Under the pieces are notes generated by a model. It saw only the letters and a program-made list of their open reading frames with translations, made no database searches and was not told the origin of the DNA. The position numbers and the translations under genes were made by a program. A stretch of DNA of 5,642 nucleotides from an uncultured Clostridia bacterium (GTDB lineage: Bacteria > Bacillota > Clostridia > Oscillospirales > CAG-272), in NCBI GenBank assembly GCA_904502015.1, contig CAJGEA010000135.1, positions 1 to 5,642 on the forward strand, read 5' to 3'. Of the stretch, positions 1 to 2,856 are shown piece by piece; the stretch's first letter is position 1; each line of letters opens with the position of its first letter.

Positions 1-1
1 C

Positions 2-898
2 GTAGCCTTGGGTACCGACGAGGATAACATCTCGGTGGCTAACACCGTGAGAAAATACGTGGGCGAGCGCCACATAGCCGCACGCGACGGACGGAAGACC
101 GTGATCGCGTACGTCGTATATAATTCCGAGCTGTCGGATACCCTGAACGTAAGCCGCCATTTCAGTTACGCGAGCCGCGAGACCGATGTGTATATGTGTG
201 CCATAGGCAGCCTGCGCGAGATCTACCACGTGAATAACGTGTTGATGGAGTCCTACCGCCCGCTTTCCGAAACGGTGCATGCCGCATACCTGTCGGCACA
301 AGGCAAGAAGGCCAGACGAGAGCATTACGAGGAATGGAAGAAGGATCATTATAAAAACCATTCCAGCCTGGGTCGCGCCATGCATGCTCCATACAAAATG
401 TTCTCGCTGGGATTGATCCGAACCTCGGTGTTTGACCGTGATGTGAGCGACGAGGAACGTGAGCGCCAACTGCGAGAGCTCTACCAAACGACATATCGGG
501 AATTTGCGTTGGCGGGGGAACGGTTGCCTTGTGCGAAGAAGGACGGCGAGCATATCAAGCTGCTGCATAGGCTGGCGTGGTTGGAGCATCGACGCTGGAA
601 TGCGTGGACGCGCGTATACGGCTTCCGCTCCACAGGTGATTATCCGACCTACGCGCCGGTGTCGGGTTCCTACAAGCAAATGGATATTCTCCTGCACCCC
701 TGCCTTGTGGAATGCGATGAGAAGGGAATTCGTGCCGCAATGAACGCCAAGGGCGAAATCGATCCCGCTACCGTTCTTCAAAAGCGAAGCGAGAACGGAG
801 ATTACGATTTGTTGGATGAACTGTCATACGATCTGTACGAGCGCGGATATAATGGGTTTGACTTTAAGATGTATGACTACCCGCGCTACGATTTTTGA
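2..898 (+). CDS. Rossmann (TrkA-N-like) plus RyR-domain protein, 5' partial
   Basis: This is the C-terminal part of a larger protein. The frame is open from the first complete codon at base 2, so the TTG at 8 is probably internal and the true start lies outside the window. The first segment (ALGTDEDNISVANTVR, then TVIAYVVYNSEL around bases 104-133) resembles the later strands of a TrkA-N/NAD-binding Rossmann fold. A middle segment (GRAMHAPYKMFSLGL, about 374-418) resembles the linker seen in TrkA-RyR proteins. Bases about 554-625 encode LAWLEHRRWNAW followed by YGFR, the signature of the RyR repeat domain, and HPCLV follows at 695-709. The usual second half of the RyR repeat is degenerate here. 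No membrane segment is seen, so it is probably cytosolic. Family knowledge suggests a ligand or nucleotide sensor; the ligand is unknown. It is 26 bases upstream of a second RyR gene, probably in the same operon. Domain assignment is from motif recall, not a search. Confidence 0.82.
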   Translation, partial: VALGTDEDNISVANTVRKYVGERHIAARDGRKTVIAYVVYNSELSDTLNVSRHFSYASRETDVYMCAIGSLREIYHVNNVLMESYRPLSETVHAAYLSAQGKKARREHYEEWKKDHYKNHSSLGRAMHAPYKMFSLGLIRTSVFDRDVSDEERERQLRELYQTTYREFALAGERLPCAKKDGEHIKLLHRLAWLEHRRWNAWTRVYGFRSTGDYPTYAPVSGSYKQMDILLHPCLVECDEKGIRAAMNAKGEIDPATVLQKRSENGDYDLLDELSYDLYERGYNGFDFKMYDYPRYDF

Positions 899-910
899 GT
901 GATTGCTACG

Positions 911-916
911 AAGGAG
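911..916 (+). promoter_or_regulatory. Ribosome binding site (AAGGAG) of the small RyR gene
   Basis: AAGGAG lies 8 bases before the ATG at 925 but only 2 bases before the ATG at 919. The spacing favours 925 as the start and argues against the TTG at 895, which overlaps the previous stop codon and lies before the site. Confidence 0.8.
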
Positions 917-924
917 AAATGAGT

Positions 925-1206
925 ATGTATAAGCCTGAACCACTGGACACAAGCCATGTCCAACTCCCCCCTGCGCTGTTGGAGCTGACCGAGCAGATCG
1001 CCCGAAACGTCCATGAAAACTGGTCTGCCGCACGGCTGGCCGAGGGATGGACGTACGGTACCGTTCGGGATGACGAAAAAAAGACCACGCCGTGCTTGAT
1101 CCCCTATGATGAGCTGCCCGAGTCAGAGCGTGAGTATGACCGCATCACGGCCATGCAGACGCTGAAAATGATCGTGGCGCTTGGATACACCATCGAGAAA
1201 AAGTAA
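925..1206 (+). CDS. Stand-alone RyR-domain protein (93 aa)
   Basis: Nearly the whole protein is one RyR (ryanodine-receptor repeat) domain. Recognisable elements are LTEQIARNVHENW (residues 21-33), ARLAEGWTYG (36-45), TPCLIPYDELPESER (55-69), YDR (71-73) and a final helix with QTLKMIVALGY. This matches the canonical bacterial RyR pattern much better than the upstream gene does. It is small, has no signal peptide or membrane segment and is expected to be cytosolic. In animal ryanodine receptors these repeats form cytosolic domains, and one pair has been reported to bind ATP. In bacteria they are predicted sensors of nucleotide-like or other small ligands, but the role here is inferred. The ATG at 925 was chosen because of the AAGGAG at 911-916. 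It is the last gene of its unit: a terminator begins 7 bases after the stop codon. The family call is confident; the function is not known. Confidence 0.92.
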   Translation: MYKPEPLDTSHVQLPPALLELTEQIARNVHENWSAARLAEGWTYGTVRDDEKKTTPCLIPYDELPESEREYDRITAMQTLKMIVALGYTIEKK

Positions 1207-1213
1207 CCGAAGC

Positions 1214-1255
1214 GTGCCGACTTGCCCGAACGGGTGAGTCGGCACTCCTTTTTTT
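1214..1255 (+). terminator. Rho-independent terminator after the RyR operon
   Basis: GTGCCGACT (1214-1222) pairs perfectly with AGTCGGCAC (1237-1245). The stem extends inward through two G-U pairs and CCC/GGG to a GAAC loop. Three bases later there is a run of seven T (1249-1255). This is a textbook intrinsic terminator on the + strand. It separates the RyR genes from the sigma-factor unit, which has its own promoter. Confidence 0.95.
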
Positions 1256-1387
1256 ACCGAGCGTGCGAAAAAATGCCGGTGCTTGCGTTAACAGAACAGA
1301 GGGCAAAAAGGGCGCTCGGAGGCGCGATCGGAATAGGAGGAAAATACTTGTGCACAGTGACGAAAAAAGCATAATTCTCAGGAATTC
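1256..1387. other. Intergenic spacer with no convincing gene
   Basis: This is the first part of a 308-base gene-free stretch (1207-1514). It holds a 33-codon open frame (ATG 1273 to TAA 1374) with no ribosome binding site. It also holds a 13-codon frame (GTG 1350 to TGA 1391) preceded at good spacing by AGGAGG (1335-1340). Both lie upstream of the only visible promoter and after a strong terminator, so neither is called as a gene. The A-rich run at 1362-1367 and the AT-rich bases up to 1386 could act as an UP-like element for the promoter. Confidence 0.5.
1373..1386. repeat. Small inverted repeat just upstream of the -35 box
   Basis: AATTC (1373-1377) and GAATT (1382-1386) form a perfect inverted repeat around TCAG, ending one base before the -35 hexamer. 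The position would suit a regulator site. It is short and AT-rich, so chance is a real possibility. Confidence 0.3.
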
Positions 1388-1416
1388 TTGACAAGTGAAT
1401 TGAAATATGGTATAAT
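1388..1416 (+). promoter_or_regulatory. Consensus housekeeping promoter of the sigma/zinc-protein/VWA unit
   Basis: An exact TTGACA (1388-1393) is separated by 17 bases from an exact TATAAT (1411-1416). A TG at 1408-1409 adds an extended -10 motif. All elements match the primary sigma-70/sigma-A consensus at ideal spacing. Transcription should begin near A1423, giving a leader of about 90 bases before the ATG at 1515. A promoter this strong in front of a regulator gene suggests that repression, leader control or protein-level control limits output. Confidence 0.92.
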
Positions 1417-1452
1417 ATGTTAACAACTGGATACTCACATTGTGGCAGCTGT

Positions 1453-1464
1453 GTCACGTGTGAC
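1453..1464. repeat. Palindrome in the transcribed leader, possible operator
   Basis: GTCAC-GT-GTGAC is a perfect inverted repeat with a 2-base centre, located about 30-41 bases after the predicted transcription start. It could be a repressor site acting as a roadblock. No second copy was seen in the window, so the role is speculative. Confidence 0.4.
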
Positions 1465-1514
1465 GCGCATCATGCGAAACGTATATCATATAAGACAGAA
1501 AAGGGAAGCGAAGC

Positions 1515-2378
1515 ATGCACTTTACCGAGCAGGACTACAGAGTAATGATCTCTCAGCTCGCGGCGGGAGACGAGCGGGCTTATGATGGGCTCTACCATAT
1601 CGCAACAGAGGAATTGATGCCCTCCATCATCAGCCAGTGCAAAAGATACGATTGCCTCAGAGGAGAGCAGGAGGATATCCTTCACGACGTATACATCATC
1701 CTGACAAAAACGATCGTTACGAGGTTTCTGTGCAGACCCGACGATGAGAAGACGGACAAAAGCGCCGAGGGCTTCAGCCGATGGATGCACACCACGACGA
1801 ACAATTATATCATTACGCTGGTGCGTAAGAGGCGCTGTGACGTACCGATTGATGACGTCGAGCTTTCCGAGCCTTCCGAGCCTTTCACCCCCCGGGGTGA
1901 GGAAGAGGCGGTCGAAACCCTCCGAGAGGCGCTCAATACCGTGCTGAACTCAGACACGAGCGTTCACATCGTTCTGACGTTTTTCGCGGAATACGTATAC
2001 GTATTGACCCGTGGCGTCAACAGAATGGAGGCTACCGATTGGATTCTTTTTGATTTCTCTCAAAAGACGTTGGACGAAATGTATAAGATGATTATGCTGG
2101 AGTCCGAGGCAGTCCCGTGGCTGGTGGTTACGGGCGCACAGCACGAGAGAATCATGAGCGCGTTGCGAAAGCCGACGGTTGACGGCAGACGCCACGGCCG
2201 ATTGACCTACGCTGAATACTTTATGAAGTACAATGGGGAGACGAATGGAAAAAAATCGGTCAGCGAGTGGGTCGGCCGCATGAACAAGCTGGTTGCTCGC
2301 AAAGGGGGCAAACCCAAACGGAAGTCGCCCCGAGGTGCAGACAAGGACAAAAAAGATCAGCAGAGTAAGAAACAATAA
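1515..2378 (+). CDS. Divergent sigma-70-family (ECF-like) RNA polymerase sigma factor
   Basis: The protein has 287 residues, longer than the roughly 160-200 usual for ECF sigma factors. Residues 11-107 look like sigma region 2: LAAGDERAYDGLY, then EDILHDVYIIL (region 2.2-like core-polymerase contact), then GFSRWMHTTTNNYI followed by VRKRR (residues 87-107), which matches the ECF pattern F..W....N......RK.RR of regions 2.3-2.4. An acidic linker follows (112-135). Residues about 136-240 are helical-looking and unrecognised. KKSVSEWVGRMNKLVARK (246-263) could be the DNA-reading helix-turn-helix of region 4. The last 25 residues are a lysine-rich tail. The ATG at 1515 follows AAGGGA (1501-1506) at 8 bases. 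The later ATG at 1545 lacks a binding site and would cut into region 2. The next gene encodes a zinc-motif anti-sigma-like protein, which supports the call. Alternatively it could be a sigma-like regulator that does not direct transcription on its own. Confidence 0.78.
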   Translation: MHFTEQDYRVMISQLAAGDERAYDGLYHIATEELMPSIISQCKRYDCLRGEQEDILHDVYIILTKTIVTRFLCRPDDEKTDKSAEGFSRWMHTTTNNYIITLVRKRRCDVPIDDVELSEPSEPFTPRGEEEAVETLREALNTVLNSDTSVHIVLTFFAEYVYVLTRGVNRMEATDWILFDFSQKTLDEMYKMIMLESEAVPWLVVTGAQHERIMSALRKPTVDGRRHGRLTYAEYFMKYNGETNGKKSVSEWVGRMNKLVARKGGKPKRKSPRGADKDKKDQQSKKQ

Positions 2379-2405
2379 AAAAACAATACGACCCATCCCG
2401 CTTGA

Positions 2406-2425
2406 CGGATCGTCTGATCGATCCG
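2406..2425 (+). other. Hairpin between the sigma and zinc-protein genes
   Basis: CGGATCG (2406-2412) and CGATCCG (2419-2425) form a perfect 7-bp stem with a 6-base loop. It ends 11 bases before the AGGAG of the next gene. No T run follows, so it is not an intrinsic terminator. It could be an mRNA processing or stability element, or could tune translation of the small gene. Function is inferred from position only. Confidence 0.45.
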
Positions 2426-2436
2426 AGGGCGGAGAG

Positions 2437-2441
2437 AGGAG
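2437..2441 (+). promoter_or_regulatory. Ribosome binding site of the zinc-motif gene
   Basis: AGGAG lies 9 bases before the ATG at 2451, within a purine-rich run (2431-2443). The ATG at 2444 is in another frame and only 2 bases from the site. It opens a different reading frame without family features, so 2451 is the chosen start. Confidence 0.75.
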
Positions 2442-2450
2442 AAATGGATT

Positions 2451-2672
2451 ATGGATCATTTAACCATCGAACAGATCGTAGGATTCGTGACGTTCGACGA
2501 TATGAACGAGGACGCGATGAAATTAGCGGCAAAGGTAAACGCGCATATTTTGAAATGCCCCCATTGTCTGGAGCTTGTGCAATCGTATCAGCTCCTTGAC
2601 GAGGCGTTCGATCGGGAGTTTGCCAAAGCGGAGATCGAGCTTCAGACAATGAGTCCGCCGCGGAGCCGCTGA
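2451..2672 (+). CDS. Soluble zinc-motif anti-sigma-like protein (73 aa)
   Basis: The protein contains H32-x3-C36-x2-C39 (HILKCPHC), the hallmark of zinc-binding anti-sigma (ZAS) domains. It sits in the usual order: LTIEQIVGFVTFDD, a helix (AMKLAAKVNAHILKC), then a helix LELVQSYQLLDEAF. ZAS proteins bind and silence the sigma factor encoded next to them, which fits its place 72 bases after a sigma-like gene. There is no transmembrane segment and no outer domain; the protein ends soon after the zinc helix. If it is an anti-sigma factor it acts in the cytosol, perhaps sensing redox state or zinc, or working with another partner. Sequestration of the neighbouring sigma factor is inferred, not shown. 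Alternatively it may be a small zinc-finger protein that activates or chaperones the sigma factor. Confidence 0.85.
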   Translation: MDHLTIEQIVGFVTFDDMNEDAMKLAAKVNAHILKCPHCLELVQSYQLLDEAFDREFAKAEIELQTMSPPRSR

Positions 2673-2743
2673 CGCCTTGGACATAAAGCCTCGCCTTGCC
2701 GATGACGGTGGTGCTTGAGGATGGGAACGAGTTTATAAAACAC

Positions 2744-2749
2744 AGGAGG
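2744..2749 (+). promoter_or_regulatory. Ribosome binding site (AGGAGG) of the VWA gene
   Basis: A perfect AGGAGG lies 11 bases before the ATG at 2761. It fixes that start, which is immediately followed by a typical signal peptide. The 88-base gap after the zinc-motif gene has no terminator and no good promoter, so co-transcription is likely. Confidence 0.85.
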
Positions 2750-2760
2750 AATAGACAGAC

Positions 2761-2856
2761 ATGCAAAAGAGATTGCTTTCAGGCTTCATCGCGATGCTGC
2801 TTGTGTGCGGTACCGTGCTGGGCGCCTTGGTGGCGTTCCCGCTGAAGGCCGCGGCC
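2761..2856 (+). other. Predicted Sec signal peptide of the VWA protein
   Basis: Residues 1-32 show a basic start (K3, R4), a long hydrophobic stretch (LLSGFIAMLLVCG then VLGALVAF) and an A-A-A site (30-32) before E33, which fits signal peptidase I. The mature protein would then begin about 13 residues before the metal-binding motif. Confidence 0.8.

Noticed and set aside
895..924. TTG start at 895 (or ATG at 919) for the small RyR gene
   Set aside because: The ribosome binding site at 911-916 lies after 895 and is only 2 bases from 919. The ATG at 925 has proper spacing.
1273..1374. 33-codon open frame after the terminator
   Set aside because: It has no ribosome binding site, no promoter ahead of it and no recognisable protein features.
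1950..2459. 169-codon minus-strand frame with a hydrophobic start
   Set aside because: It overlaps the sigma gene in antisense. The hydrophobic stretch is the reverse reading of the lysine-rich tail codons, and no promoter supports it.
2724..2728. GGAAC as a possible ECF -35 site ahead of the VWA gene
   Set aside because: No matching -10 motif was seen at normal spacing, and the motif is too short to be meaningful alone.
2715..2739. Possible internal promoter before the VWA gene (TTGAGG ... TATAAA)
   Set aside because: The spacing is only 13 bases and the -35 is imperfect. Co-transcription from 1388-1416 explains expression better.
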